Below, piece after piece: positions 27,141 to 36,167 of a stretch of 64,000 bases of DNA (its first letter is position 1; every line of letters starts with the position of its first letter). The DNA comes from Natronorubrum texcoconense (GTDB taxonomy: Archaea; Halobacteriota; Halobacteria; Halobacteriales; Natrialbaceae). The translations under genes and the position numbers were made by a program. The DNA lies in contig NZ_FNFE01000004.1 of the NCBI RefSeq assembly GCF_900100335.1, forward strand, positions 124,001 to 188,000, given 5' to 3'. The notes under the pieces were generated by a model. The model ran no database searches. It was not told the origin of the DNA and was given only the letters and a program-made list of their open reading frames with translations.

Positions 27141-27592
27141 GTCAGCAGCAACTTCAGCAGCTCTCCCAGGAGCTTCAGGAGATCGAACAGGAGATCGAAG
27201 CGCTCGAGGAGAGCGTTCAGGCGATCCAGCAGCAGAAGACCGAAGCCGACGAAGCGATCGAGGCCCTCGAGAGCCTCGAGACGGATTCGACGGTGCAGGT
27301 GCCGATCGGCGGCGGCGCGTACCTCCGTGCGAACATCCAGGACATCGACGAAGTGATCGTCGAACTGGGCGCGGACTACGCCGCCGAGTTCGAACAGGAC
27401 GGCGCCGTCGACGCCCTCGAGAACAAACAGGAGAACCTCGACGACCGCATCGAGGAGGTCAACTCGGAGATCGCCGAACTCGAGTCCGAGAGCAGCGAAC
27501 TCGAGCAGCAGGCCCAGCAGATCCAACAGCAGGCGATGCAACAGCAGATGCAGCAGATGCAGGGCCAGCAGGGCCAAGGCCCCGACGAATAA
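27137..27592 (+). CDS. pfdA: Prefoldin subunit alpha
   Basis: 151 residues: two long coiled coils (about 1-48 and 95-145) flank a beta hairpin with VQVPIGGGAYLRANI, the prefoldin alpha layout. The C-terminus is extremely Gln-rich (MQQQMQQMQGQQGQG). The complex captures unfolded chains and passes them to the thermosome. The start is coupled to rplX, and ftsY follows 18 bp downstream. Confidence 0.95.
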   Translation: MSQQQLQQLSQELQEIEQEIEALEESVQAIQQQKTEADEAIEALESLETDSTVQVPIGGGAYLRANIQDIDEVIVELGADYAAEFEQDGAVDALENKQENLDDRIEEVNSEIAELESESSELEQQAQQIQQQAMQQQMQQMQGQQGQGPDE

Positions 27593-27610
27593 CGTCGGGA
27601 GATCCGTACC

Positions 27611-29146
27611 ATGTTCGACAACCTGAAGAAGAAACTCGGGAGCTTCCGCAAAGACGCCGAAGAGGCCGCCGAAGAGAACGTCGAGGAGGTCGACGAAGAC
27701 GAACTCGAGGACGCGGAACTCGAGGCGACCGATACTGCTGAAGTCGAGAGCGCTGCGGCCGATACTGCTGAAGCTGAGAGCGCCGCGTCCGAACCCGCCG
27801 AAGCCGAGAGCACCGAATCGGCACTCGAGGAGGACGAACTCGGGGACGCTACCCCTTCGGAAGCCGAAACCGAGTCGTCCGAAGCCGAGGCTGACACCGA
27901 CGGCACGACACCCGAGACGGAGACGGCGGAAGCCCCAGATACCACCGACGAGACGGTCGACGACGTCGCCGAACCGGAGCGCGAACTCGAGACAGAGACC
28001 GAACCGCCGACCGAGTCGGCGGGCGAGAGCGTCGAGTCGGACCCCGAATCAGCTCCCGAGACGAGCGACACCCAGGCGTCGTCCGAGACGGTCGAGTCGT
28101 GGGTGACGCAACCGGTTCCGGACGCCGACGAGTCGTCCGACGGCGATTTCGCGGACGACACCGAGCGGGATTCGGTGGCGATCGACGCGAGCGTCGCCAC
28201 GGACGCGGACGACGACGCAGCCGCGGCCGACGACACCGACCCCGAGGACGGCTCCACCGGGTTCGGTAACAAGGCGCGCTCGCTTGTCAAGGGGAAGTTC
28301 GTCATCGAGGAGGAAGACCTCGAGGGCCCGTTACACGAACTCGAGATGGCGTTGCTCTCGAGCGACGTGGAGATGGGCGTCGCCGAGGAGATCCTCGACA
28401 ACATCCGCGACGAACTGGTCGGCGAGACGCGGACGTTCACGACCTCGACCGGCGACGTCGTCGAGGAGGCGCTGAGCGACGCGATCTACGACGTGATCAG
28501 CGTCGGACAGTTCGACTTCGACGAGCGAATCGCGGTCGAGGACAAACCCGTGACGCTCGTCTTCACCGGCGTCAACGGCGTCGGAAAGACGACTTCGATC
28601 GCCAAACTTAGCCGATATTTCGAGGAGCGTGGCTACTCGACCGTGATGGCCAACGGCGACACCTACCGAGCCGGGGCCAACGAACAGATCCAGGAGCACG
28701 CCGACGCGCTCGACACGAAACTCATCAGCCACCAGCAGGGCGGCGACCCCGCCGCGGTGCTGTACGACGCCGTCGAGTACGCCGAGGCGAACAATATCGA
28801 CATCGTGCTGGGCGATACGGCGGGTCGACTCCACACCGATGAAGGACTGATGGATCAACTCGAGAAGATCGGCCGCGTCGTCGATCCCGACATGACGCTG
28901 TTCGTCGACGAAGCCGTGGCCGGTCAGGACGCGGTCAACCGCGCCCGCGAGTTCAACGAGGCCGCCGAAATCGACGGCGCAATCTTGACGAAGGCGGACG
29001 CCGACTCCAACGGCGGAGCGGCGATCTCGATCGCGCAGGTCACCGGGAAACCGATTCTGTTCCTCGGCGTCGGGCAGGGGTACGACCACCTCGAACGGTT
29101 CGATCCCGACGAGATGATCGACCGACTGCTCGGCGACGAGGCGTAG
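27611..29146 (+). CDS. ftsY: SRP receptor FtsY
   Basis: 511 residues. Residues 15-210 form a very acidic, low-complexity A domain. The NG domain follows with G1 TGVNGVGKTTSIAK, DTYRAGANEQ (insertion box), DTAGR and TKADADSNGG. Bacterial FtsY has a shorter acidic domain; the length here is normal for haloarchaea. It receives SRP54 (48446) with its ribosome at the membrane. Confidence 0.96.
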   Translation: MFDNLKKKLGSFRKDAEEAAEENVEEVDEDELEDAELEATDTAEVESAAADTAEAESAASEPAEAESTESALEEDELGDATPSEAETESSEAEADTDGTTPETETAEAPDTTDETVDDVAEPERELETETEPPTESAGESVESDPESAPETSDTQASSETVESWVTQPVPDADESSDGDFADDTERDSVAIDASVATDADDDAAAADDTDPEDGSTGFGNKARSLVKGKFVIEEEDLEGPLHELEMALLSSDVEMGVAEEILDNIRDELVGETRTFTTSTGDVVEEALSDAIYDVISVGQFDFDERIAVEDKPVTLVFTGVNGVGKTTSIAKLSRYFEERGYSTVMANGDTYRAGANEQIQEHADALDTKLISHQQGGDPAAVLYDAVEYAEANNIDIVLGDTAGRLHTDEGLMDQLEKIGRVVDPDMTLFVDEAVAGQDAVNRAREFNEAAEIDGAILTKADADSNGGAAISIAQVTGKPILFLGVGQGYDHLERFDPDEMIDRLLGDEA

Positions 29147-29288
29147 CCGTCGTCGATCCGATCCGTTTTTCGGCGCAGTTCACTACGAGCGATCCCGGGC
29201 GAAGCCCGTTGGCGCTCCCGAACCCCACGTCCGAAACCCGGAGCACGTAATACGAAACATACATATAATGTATCGCTGACATCTATGT

Positions 29289-29879
29289 ATGCGCACACCC
29301 CGGTCCCGGCGTGCCCTCCTCTCGGCGGTGCTGCCGTTCTCAATGGCGTTCGCCGGCTGCTTCGAGGAGCAACTCACGAGCGCAGACGACCCCGAGTCGG
29401 AGTTCATCTCCGAGGACGAGTACGACTGCGCCGATATCGACCGTCCTGAGCCCGAGGATCCAGTTCAGAGCCACGGTCTCGAGTCGATGGCGTATCCGTC
29501 GCCCTCGGATCCGTTGACCGACGCCGAAGCGTTCGCTCGCGAGTTCGAGGAAGCGTATCGGCACAACGGTTTTCTCGAAGAGTACGGGTCGGCGACGCGA
29601 GTGGTCAGCTTCTCGGTTCGGGACAGCGAACTGGAACGGATCGAGTCGAATCTGGAGTCGGAGTCCGAGATGGAGGCCGTACTGGTCTCGATCGTCTACG
29701 ACCTCTCGACGGAGACCCAACGGGGGACGCCGACGAACGAGCGCGGCTCTCGCGTCTCCTACTACGTCGACGACCACGTCGCACTCCGTTCGCGGTATCA
29801 GCACGGAATTGCGAGCGAACCGGATCCGTTCGATCCCGACCCTCGAGACGCGGGTACTGCCGTCGTCTGCTTCGACTGA
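29289..29879 (+). CDS. Putative lipoprotein, haloarchaeal, unknown function
   Basis: 196 residues. MRTPRSRRALLSAVLPFSMAFAGC is a signal with lipobox FAGC at residue 24. The mature part has one conserved-looking domain and two late Cys/Ser-Pro features. A TATA-like acatataatg lies about 25 bp upstream. No known domain is recognised. Confidence 0.7.
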   Translation: MRTPRSRRALLSAVLPFSMAFAGCFEEQLTSADDPESEFISEDEYDCADIDRPEPEDPVQSHGLESMAYPSPSDPLTDAEAFAREFEEAYRHNGFLEEYGSATRVVSFSVRDSELERIESNLESESEMEAVLVSIVYDLSTETQRGTPTNERGSRVSYYVDDHVALRSRYQHGIASEPDPFDPDPRDAGTAVVCFD

Positions 29880-29990
29880 TCGGACTCGTTTCGCGATCTC
29901 GCGTCGCGGTACCGATAGATGTGGCAATAATTGGCCGGGAGATCGACATGTTTTACGCACTGCGCTCACTTATCGGAGAGTATTGCTGGT

Positions 29991-30107
29991 ATGAGTGACG
30001 ACTCTTGCTGTGGGCGTTCGTGCCCGACCGGTTCCCGTCCTCACGACACTGAATCCCGTTTTGACTGGCTACACGTGTCGCTCGAATGTGGCAATAATTG
30101 CTGGTGA
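29991..30107 (+). CDS. Candidate Cys-rich microprotein (38 aa)
   Basis: It reads MSDDSCCGRSCPTGSRPHDT, then ESRFDWLHVSLECGNNCW and a TGA. Five cysteines in 38 residues form SCCGRSC and ECGNNC clusters, which resemble small zinc-binding haloarchaeal proteins. A cacttatc box lies about 20 bp upstream. Its place ahead of the siroheme reductase suggests a regulatory or accessory role. Codon use is acceptable, but the size makes chance possible. Confidence 0.35.
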   Translation: MSDDSCCGRSCPTGSRPHDTESRFDWLHVSLECGNNCW

Positions 30108-30307
30108 AAACGACCGTCGTCATGATTCGCCCCATTACAGGCTGGTATAGGGTTTGCGTGAGACTACCCGCCAAACGATGATCCGTCACTACAGCGTGAT
30201 CTCGCTGCTGGCCGCTCTCTCCCGCCAGCGGTGGTACACATGAATCACGAAAACACGAGCGCTTTCGAACTCACACGAACTACCGAGACGGCTTTGCCGT
30301 CTCGCAC

Positions 30308-30330
30308 TTCGCTTCACTTCGTTCGGCGAA
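30308..30330. repeat. Hairpin with 11-nt loop TCACTTCGTTC
   Basis: Stem TTCGC/GCGAA plus a T-G wobble around the loop at 30314-30324. The identical loop occurs in the hairpin at 62032-62054 with a different stem. It sits 17 bp before the reductase GTG, so it lies in the 5' leader. Confidence 0.6.
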
Positions 30331-30346
30331 ACACGAGGTGGTTCGC

Positions 30347-32032
30347 GTGAATACGACGGAGCAGTACAAGCAGAACAAGCACCCGCTCGACGTGATCGAC
30401 GACGTCTACGACTACGCCGACGACGAACTCTCGTTTGAGGAGATCGAAGAGCGCGCCGGCGGCGGCGAGTGGGAGCGCCTGAAGTGGGCCGGCATGTACG
30501 CCCAGAAACAGGAGGGCTACTTCATGATCCGGACCAAGGTGCCGGGCGGGAAACTCACGCCCGAACAGGCCGAGGTCATCGGCGAAGTGACCGACGACCT
30601 CGCCGTCGCACCCGAAGCGTACGGCGGTGCGGAGCAGAACGAACTCTGGGGCGACGCCTACCTCGACATTACGACCCGACAGGACATCCAGAAACACTGG
30701 ATCCGCGTCGAGGACGTTCCGGAGATGTGGAACCGCTACGACGAGGTCGGCCTGACGACGGTCCAGGGCTGTGGTGATTCCGCCCGGAACGTGCTCGGCT
30801 GTCCGGCGGCCGGTATCAGCGACCACGAGTGTTTCAACGCCCAGCCGGTCATCGAAGCCGTCTCGGACTTCTTTACGAACAACCGCGAGTACGCCAACCT
30901 CCCGCGGAAGTTCAAGATGACCATCACGGGCTGTGCCCACGACTGCGCGCAGTCCCAGATCAACGATATCGGCCTCGTTCCTGCGAAGAAGGAGATCGAG
31001 GGCGAGCACTACTACGGCTTCCACGCTCGCGTCGGCGGCGGCCTCTCCGACGGTCCGCGGATGGGGTCGGAGCTCGACGTCTTCATCCCGCCGGAGGACG
31101 CCGTGGAGTTCTGTCGCGCCGTCGCCCAGACGTTCAAGGAGATCGGCGACCGTAACAACCGCGGCGTCTGCCGCATGCGCTATCTCGTCGAACAGTTGGG
31201 TCCCGCGAAGTTCGAGGAAGCCATCCGCAACCGAACGGCCATCGACTTCCCGACGGGCGGCGAGAACCTGACCGTCGGCTACCAGGGCGACCACGTCGGC
31301 GTCCACGACCAGAAGCAGGACGGCCTGCAGTACGTCGGTTTCAACGTCGTCGCCGGCCGGATGGGCGGCGACGAGTTCGCCGAGGCCGCCCGTGCAGCCG
31401 AGACGTACGGAACCGAGGACGCCTCCGTTCGCCTCGCGACCGACCAGAACTTCCTCATCACGCACATCCCTGAGGAGAACGTCGATGACCTCCTCGCGGA
31501 GCCGTTCGCCGAGGACTATCAGCCCGACCCCGGCGCGTTCTCCCGCGGCGCCGTCGGCTGTACGGGCAGCGAGTTCTGTAACTACGCGATCATCGAGACG
31601 AAAAAGCGGACCAAGCGCTGGGCCCGCGAACTCGACGAGCGCATCGATGTGCCCAACGATATCGAGGCTATTCGGATGCACATGTCCGGCTGTTCTGCCT
31701 CCTGTGCCCAGCCACAGATCGCGGACATCGGCTTCCGCGGCGAGACCGTCAAGATCGATGAAGACGGCGAGTCCGACATCGTCGAAGGGATGGACTTCGG
31801 TCTCGGCGGCTCGCTCGGCGCGGACAACGAGTTCTTAGATTGGATCGAGAACGCCGTCCCCGCCGATTCGGTGATTCCGGCGCTCGAGCAGCTGTTCGAC
31901 GCCTACAACGACGACCGCCACGACGGCGAGCAGTTCTACGAGTGGTGTCGCCGTGTCGATAACGGGCAGCTCCGCACGATCATGCAAGGAGCTGAGGCCC
32001 CGGTTGCTGGGGGTGTTGCTCATGGGGACTAA
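30347..32032 (+). CDS. Siroheme/4Fe-4S nitrite or sulfite reductase
   Basis: 561 residues from the GTG at 30347 (NTTEQYKQNKHPLDV). An earlier in-frame GTG at 30338 lies closer to the hairpin. The [4Fe-4S]-siroheme cysteines are C405 and C411 (CTGSEFC, spacing 5) and C449 and C453 (CSASC, spacing 3), which is the C-x5-C...C-x3-C signature of nitrite/sulfite reductases. An N-terminal half-repeat also has TGCAHDC. Whether nitrite or sulfite is the substrate cannot be decided from these motifs. It overlaps the next gene (FrhB-type) by 11 bp, indicating that it receives electrons from F420H2 through that subunit. Confidence 0.9.
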   Translation: MNTTEQYKQNKHPLDVIDDVYDYADDELSFEEIEERAGGGEWERLKWAGMYAQKQEGYFMIRTKVPGGKLTPEQAEVIGEVTDDLAVAPEAYGGAEQNELWGDAYLDITTRQDIQKHWIRVEDVPEMWNRYDEVGLTTVQGCGDSARNVLGCPAAGISDHECFNAQPVIEAVSDFFTNNREYANLPRKFKMTITGCAHDCAQSQINDIGLVPAKKEIEGEHYYGFHARVGGGLSDGPRMGSELDVFIPPEDAVEFCRAVAQTFKEIGDRNNRGVCRMRYLVEQLGPAKFEEAIRNRTAIDFPTGGENLTVGYQGDHVGVHDQKQDGLQYVGFNVVAGRMGGDEFAEAARAAETYGTEDASVRLATDQNFLITHIPEENVDDLLAEPFAEDYQPDPGAFSRGAVGCTGSEFCNYAIIETKKRTKRWARELDERIDVPNDIEAIRMHMSGCSASCAQPQIADIGFRGETVKIDEDGESDIVEGMDFGLGGSLGADNEFLDWIENAVPADSVIPALEQLFDAYNDDRHDGEQFYEWCRRVDNGQLRTIMQGAEAPVAGGVAHGD

Positions 32033-33632
32033 CGGCGAGGACGAACGTACGTTCCCGACCGTTCCCGAGTCGCAGACGGACGACGACGAGGCTGTGATGT
32101 TCCCCGAGACCGGCAGCGCTGCGCCGCGGTCTCGAGAGGGAACGGACCACGCTCGAGAAGGTACGGTCCAGACCGATGCGGACGACGCCAGCGGCGACAG
32201 CTGCTCGCCGAACACCTGCTCCTGCGGCGAGAAGACTGCGAACACATCGCCACAGACGGAGAATAAGCGCGTCGCCACGGACGGAGCCGGAGTCGCCAAC
32301 GTCGACGAGATGGGCGAACTCGGCGACCTCGAGTTCACCGAACCCGCCGAGGGCGTCAGTCAGGACGTCGACAACGGCGCGCCGGACGTTCGCGTCGGCG
32401 TTCCGGAGGGTGCCGACCTCGAGACGCCGGAGTACTCGATCCGCGCAGAGATGAACGACATCGAGACGCCGGACGAGAAGACCTGGTTCATGGAACTGGA
32501 CGAGGCCGTCATCGACGAGGGTCGCTGTATCCAGTGTGGGACCTGCGTTGCGGCCTGTCCCTCCGATTCGATCGGCGTCGGCGAGGACGACCTCCCTAAG
32601 CTGGTCAAGATGTGTACCGGTTGTTCGCTCTGTTGGGACTTCTGTCCCCGCGGCGGGATGCGCTACGAGCGCCAGTGGAAGATCACCGGCGGCGACGACA
32701 ACGTCAAAGGTGCCGGCGATCCGATTACGGAGTTCTCCGCGAAGGTCGAGGACGACTGGACCGACGGCGCACAGGACGGCGGCGTCGTCACCGGCGTCCT
32801 CGCAACGCTGCTCGAGGAAGGCGAGATCGACGGCGCGCTCATCGCGACCGAGAGCGAGGAGGAGGCCTGGAAGGCCGAGAGTTTCCTCGCGACCACGGAA
32901 GAAGAGCTCATCGAGAACGCCGGCACGGTCTACAACCAGACGCTCGCGCTGGGCAACCTCGACCTGAAACAGTGGGAGCACAAGCTCCCCGACAAGGGTT
33001 GGGACGAGCTCTCGCTCGCCCTCGTGGGGACGCCGTGTGAGATCGAGGGCATCCGCGCCCTCCAGGACTTCGACTGGGACTATCAGGCCCAGAACGAGGG
33101 CATTCGGGCCGTCGACTACACCATCTCGCTGATGTGCACGAAGAACTTCAACTACTACAGCCTCATGGGCGAGCAGTTGGAGGAGAAACGCGACATCTCG
33201 CCCGACGAAATCGGGAAGATGGACGTCCTCAACGGCAAGATGATGGTTTACGACCACGACGGCAACATGATCGTCGAGGAAGACGTCGAGAACTTCCACG
33301 ACGCCGCGCTCAAGGGCTGTGACGAGTGTGCCGACTTCACCGGTTTCTGTTCGGACATCACCGTCGGCTCCGTCGGCTCTTCCGACGAGTACTCGAGCGT
33401 CATCATCCGCACCGAGCAGGGGATGCAGGCGTGGGACCTCACCGAGCCGAAACTCGACTACCACGACTTAGAGGACAAGTCGGCGGTCGGCAAGCTCCAG
33501 GGCTGGGATAAAAAGAAGGCCTTCGAGAGCTTAGAGCGCCCGTTCGACCCCGACGCGCCGCGTTTTATCGACTACACCGACCACGCCGAGAACTACGGCA
33601 CGGCGCTGAACCCGCACGACCAGGCTCACTGA
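32022..33632 (+). CDS. FrhB/FpoF-type coenzyme F420 dehydrogenase subunit with two 4Fe-4S clusters
   Basis: 536 residues. Residues 1-140 are an acidic, disordered extension with CSPNTCSC (C61, C66, C68). Two ferredoxin clusters follow: CIQCGTCVAACP (C169, 172, 175, 179) and CTGCSLCWDFCP (C198, 201, 204, 208). The rest is the FrhB N- and C-terminal pair: GGVVTGVLATLLEEGEIDGA, SLALVGTPCEIEGIRAL, SLMCTKNFNYYSL and CDECADFTGFCSDITVGSVG. Such subunits bind FAD and take electrons from F420H2. The overlap with the siroheme reductase recalls the two halves of methanogen Fsr, here as separate genes. Confidence 0.88.
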   Translation: MGTNGEDERTFPTVPESQTDDDEAVMFPETGSAAPRSREGTDHAREGTVQTDADDASGDSCSPNTCSCGEKTANTSPQTENKRVATDGAGVANVDEMGELGDLEFTEPAEGVSQDVDNGAPDVRVGVPEGADLETPEYSIRAEMNDIETPDEKTWFMELDEAVIDEGRCIQCGTCVAACPSDSIGVGEDDLPKLVKMCTGCSLCWDFCPRGGMRYERQWKITGGDDNVKGAGDPITEFSAKVEDDWTDGAQDGGVVTGVLATLLEEGEIDGALIATESEEEAWKAESFLATTEEELIENAGTVYNQTLALGNLDLKQWEHKLPDKGWDELSLALVGTPCEIEGIRALQDFDWDYQAQNEGIRAVDYTISLMCTKNFNYYSLMGEQLEEKRDISPDEIGKMDVLNGKMMVYDHDGNMIVEEDVENFHDAALKGCDECADFTGFCSDITVGSVGSSDEYSSVIIRTEQGMQAWDLTEPKLDYHDLEDKSAVGKLQGWDKKKAFESLERPFDPDAPRFIDYTDHAENYGTALNPHDQAH

Positions 33633-33699
33633 GCCGGCTCGAGACCAACTGTTCGCTTCGATCGCGTTTTCGCTGTTTCGTCGGAAACGATACTGTAAC

Positions 33700-33741
33700 A
33701 GTAGCCACGAGCGACGCAGTACTAGTAGCAACGAGCGACGC
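33700..33741. repeat. Two-copy 24-bp tandem repeat
   Basis: AGTAGCCACGAGCGACGC (33700-33717) recurs as AGTAGCAACGAGCGACGC (33724-33741), one mismatch in 18, period 24 bp. It lies between two convergent gene ends. No function is evident. Confidence 0.6.
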
Positions 33742-33773
33742 GTTTGATCAGCGGATCACGTCCGACACGACCC

Positions 33774-34220
33774 TCACAGCGCGATCGAGTACACCGTAAT
33801 CTCGTCCGATTCGTCGACGGTCACCTCGACGGACTGGCCGTCCGGCTGGAGGATGTCGTTCACCGCGGCCTCCGGCCTGGGTGCGATTTCGGCCGGGAAG
33901 ACGAGATCCACCGTCCCGTCGTCGGTATCGTGGCGTTCGGCGGTCGCCTGGACGACCTCGCCGTCGTCGAAGTGGATCGTGATCGCAACGTCCGGCCTGG
34001 GGGTGCCGTCGGCTGCGTCCGTCTCGGCTGCAAAGGAAACAGCCCGGACGCCGTCCGCCCGCTCGAACGCCTGGACGTTCTCGGTCGGCATCGATTCGTC
34101 GTGTTCGTCGGCGAGGTACGCCTCGAGTCGGCCGACGTACTCGGTCTCGAGCGCGTTCTCTGCGAGCGCGTCCGCCTCGTCGTCGGGAAGCGCCGTCAGC
34201 TGTTGTGACTGGTCGTCCAT
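33774..34220 (-). CDS. Acidic hypothetical protein
   Basis: 148 residues from MDDQSQQLTALPDDEADALAEN. It is highly acidic, with a central AFERADGVRAVSFAAET and DVAITIHFDDGEVVQATAERHD resembling a small beta-rich domain. No membrane segment, no signal. The upstream in-frame extension is not host-like, so I used 34220. Not recognised. Confidence 0.6.
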   Translation of the reverse strand: MDDQSQQLTALPDDEADALAENALETEYVGRLEAYLADEHDESMPTENVQAFERADGVRAVSFAAETDAADGTPRPDVAITIHFDDGEVVQATAERHDTDDGTVDLVFPAEIAPRPEAAVNDILQPDGQSVEVTVDESDEITVYSIAL

Positions 34221-34375
34221 ATCACACGCGACCACCACCGATGGGAAAAGAATGGGTGCCGTTACGGCCACGTTCGGGGTGGATCCGTTCCGTCGACCCT
34301 CCAATCCGAACCGAACTGTCGCCGGAGACGGGACGAGCCGATATCGATTAGTGTCCGATCACCGTACAGTCCGAC

Positions 34376-35437
34376 ATGTCCAGAGGAATCGGCGAGTTCG
34401 AACCGATACAGGAGGTCATTCCCGAGTGGGCGGCGATCCTGGTCGCCCTCCTCACCCAGTTGGGTGACGTCTGGTTTCTCGCGCTCGTCGTCGGTGGGGT
34501 TTACTGGTTCTACAGTACCAAACGGGAGGATGCGGCCGTCATCATCGGGCTGACGATAGCCGGCCTCTCGCTCATTACCGGATTGAAACACGTCTTTAGC
34601 TTGCCCCGTCCGGGCCAGCCGCTCGTTCCAATCGAGTCGCTGCCCGGCCTGCTCCAGCCGCTGTACGAAGCCACCGCGCTGGCCAGCGGCTACGGCTTTC
34701 CGAGCGGTCACGCGCTCATGACGACCATCGTCTACGTCAGTCTCGCGAAGCGGCTCTCGATCGGCACGTACCGCCAGCGGATCGTCGGAGCTGCAGCGAT
34801 CGTCGGCCTCGTCGGCCTCTCGAGAATCGCTCTCGGCGTCCACTACCTCGTCGACATCGTTGCCGGCGTCGCCGTCGGGTTGACGTTTCTGTTCGTCGCG
34901 GAGCGCCTGCTGGCTCGCTACCCGACCGAACAGGGAACGGTCGCGTTCTCGCTCGCGGTCGTCTCGAGTACGTTCGCGCTCGCCGCGAGCAGCCTCGAGC
35001 CGGACGCCGTCCTCCTGCTCGGCGCTTCGCTCGGCACGTTCGGCGGCTGGCAACTCATCAGGCTCGGCCGGGACGTTTTCGCGGTCGATCGTCCCTCGCA
35101 AGCGGTCCGGCCGGTCGCGTTCAGAGTTGCACTCGCGGGCGCGGCCTTCGCGCCGCTCGTCGCCGCCCTCGAGTACTTCCAACTGCTGTCGCTGCCCGCA
35201 GCGGGGGGCGCACTCGGCCTCGCGCTGGCCGTGTTCGTCACGATTCCCGTGTTGACCCACTCGGAACGCGCCAGTAGGGTCTGGACGGCGCTGGTCTTCT
35301 GGCTCACGATGGCTTTGCTCGGATTCAGATACCTGCTTCGACCCTCGACTTGGCGACGGGGCTACGGCGGCGGCCGACGACTCGCCGCACGCCTCCGTCG
35401 ATGGGTTCGGACTCGAACGTCCGGCGACCGTCAGTAG
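34376..35437 (+). CDS. PAP2-superfamily membrane phosphatase
   Basis: 353 residues, many membrane segments. The three PAP2 motifs are KHVFSLPRP, GYGFPSGHA and SRIALGVHYLVDIVAG, with the expected Lys/Arg, Ser-Gly-His and Arg/His residues. It likely dephosphorylates a lipid or polyprenyl phosphate. Ten hydrophobic stretches exceed the usual six, giving an extra C-terminal domain of four or five helices. Confidence 0.9.
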   Translation: MSRGIGEFEPIQEVIPEWAAILVALLTQLGDVWFLALVVGGVYWFYSTKREDAAVIIGLTIAGLSLITGLKHVFSLPRPGQPLVPIESLPGLLQPLYEATALASGYGFPSGHALMTTIVYVSLAKRLSIGTYRQRIVGAAAIVGLVGLSRIALGVHYLVDIVAGVAVGLTFLFVAERLLARYPTEQGTVAFSLAVVSSTFALAASSLEPDAVLLLGASLGTFGGWQLIRLGRDVFAVDRPSQAVRPVAFRVALAGAAFAPLVAALEYFQLLSLPAAGGALGLALAVFVTIPVLTHSERASRVWTALVFWLTMALLGFRYLLRPSTWRRGYGGGRRLAARLRRWVRTRTSGDRQ

Positions 35438-35501
35438 TTCCACTCGAGCGATCGGCGACCGAGTTCCGCGTCCTTATCAGCGATCGATAGAATACTCGGG
35501 T

Positions 35502-36107
35502 ATGGAGTCCGACTCTCGTATCCGACTCGCACGCCCGGCGGACGCGGCGGCGGTCCGCGATATCTACGCCCCCTTCTGTGAGTCATCCGCGGTCACGTTC
35601 GAAGAGAGCCCGCCGACCGAATCCGAGATGGCCGACCGTATCGAGTCGACCCTCGAGACCTATCCCTGGCTCGTTTGCGAGATCGACGGTTCTATCGCCG
35701 GTTACGCCTACGCAGGTCGCCTCCGAAAGCGCCGCGCCTACCAGTGGACCGTCGAACTCTCGGTCTACGTCGCGGCCGACGCCCGCGGGGCCGGCGTCGG
35801 TCGAGCGCTCTACGAGTCGCTGTTCGCCGTCCTCGAGCGCCAGGGCGTCCGCGACGCCTACGCCGTCACGACGGTGCCGAACCCCGAAACGGAACGGTTT
35901 CACGAACGGCTCGGCTTCGAACGCTGCGTCGACTTCCCCGCGATGGGGTACACCGAGGGCGACTGGCAGGACGTCGCCTGGTGGCGGTACTCGATCGCCG
36001 AGAAGTCGGCCGACCCGGAGCCGATCGCGCCGCTGTCCGACCTCCGCGACGGTTCCGACTGGGAGTCGCTGGTCCGTGCCGGCGAGAGCTGTCTCGAGTC
36101 GCGCTGA
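35502..36107 (+). CDS. GNAT acetyltransferase, phosphinothricin/methionine-sulfoximine type
   Basis: 201 residues. SRIRLARPADAAAVRDIYAPFCESSAVTFEE is the PAT-like N-terminus; VELSVYVAADARGAGVGRAL is the acetyl-CoA loop; NPETERFHERLGFERC and DWQDVAWWRYSI end the domain. The family acetylates amino-acid analogues. About 60 bp before thiE on the same strand, but probably unrelated in function. Confidence 0.85.
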   Translation: MESDSRIRLARPADAAAVRDIYAPFCESSAVTFEESPPTESEMADRIESTLETYPWLVCEIDGSIAGYAYAGRLRKRRAYQWTVELSVYVAADARGAGVGRALYESLFAVLERQGVRDAYAVTTVPNPETERFHERLGFERCVDFPAMGYTEGDWQDVAWWRYSIAEKSADPEPIAPLSDLRDGSDWESLVRAGESCLESR

Positions 36108-36167
36108 CCTGCGCTCGAGATGTCGTGGACCGAAGTCGCTTAGTGGCTCAGCACCCGCAGTTCGTCC

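Larger units (their letters stand above)
29880..30346. other. Region between lipoprotein and sulfite reductase genes
   Basis: 467 bp with a Cys-rich micro-ORF (29991-30107), two copies of ATGTGGCAATAATTG (29919-29933, 30086-30100), a GAGACGGC-ttt-GCCGTCTC hairpin (30285-30303) and an 11-nt-loop hairpin (30308-30330) right before the reductase start. A 35-codon frame from 30240 runs through both hairpins and is probably not a gene. Confidence 0.5.

Noticed and set aside
30240-30347. 35-codon frame just before the siroheme reductase
   Set aside because: It runs through two hairpins, has no haloarchaeal character and ends on the reductase start; more likely a leader.
30900-32030. CRISPR array search across the window
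   Set aside because: No regularly spaced direct repeats of 24-40 bp with unique spacers were seen; the only regular repeats are the 30-bp minisatellite and the two-copy 24-bp repeat.
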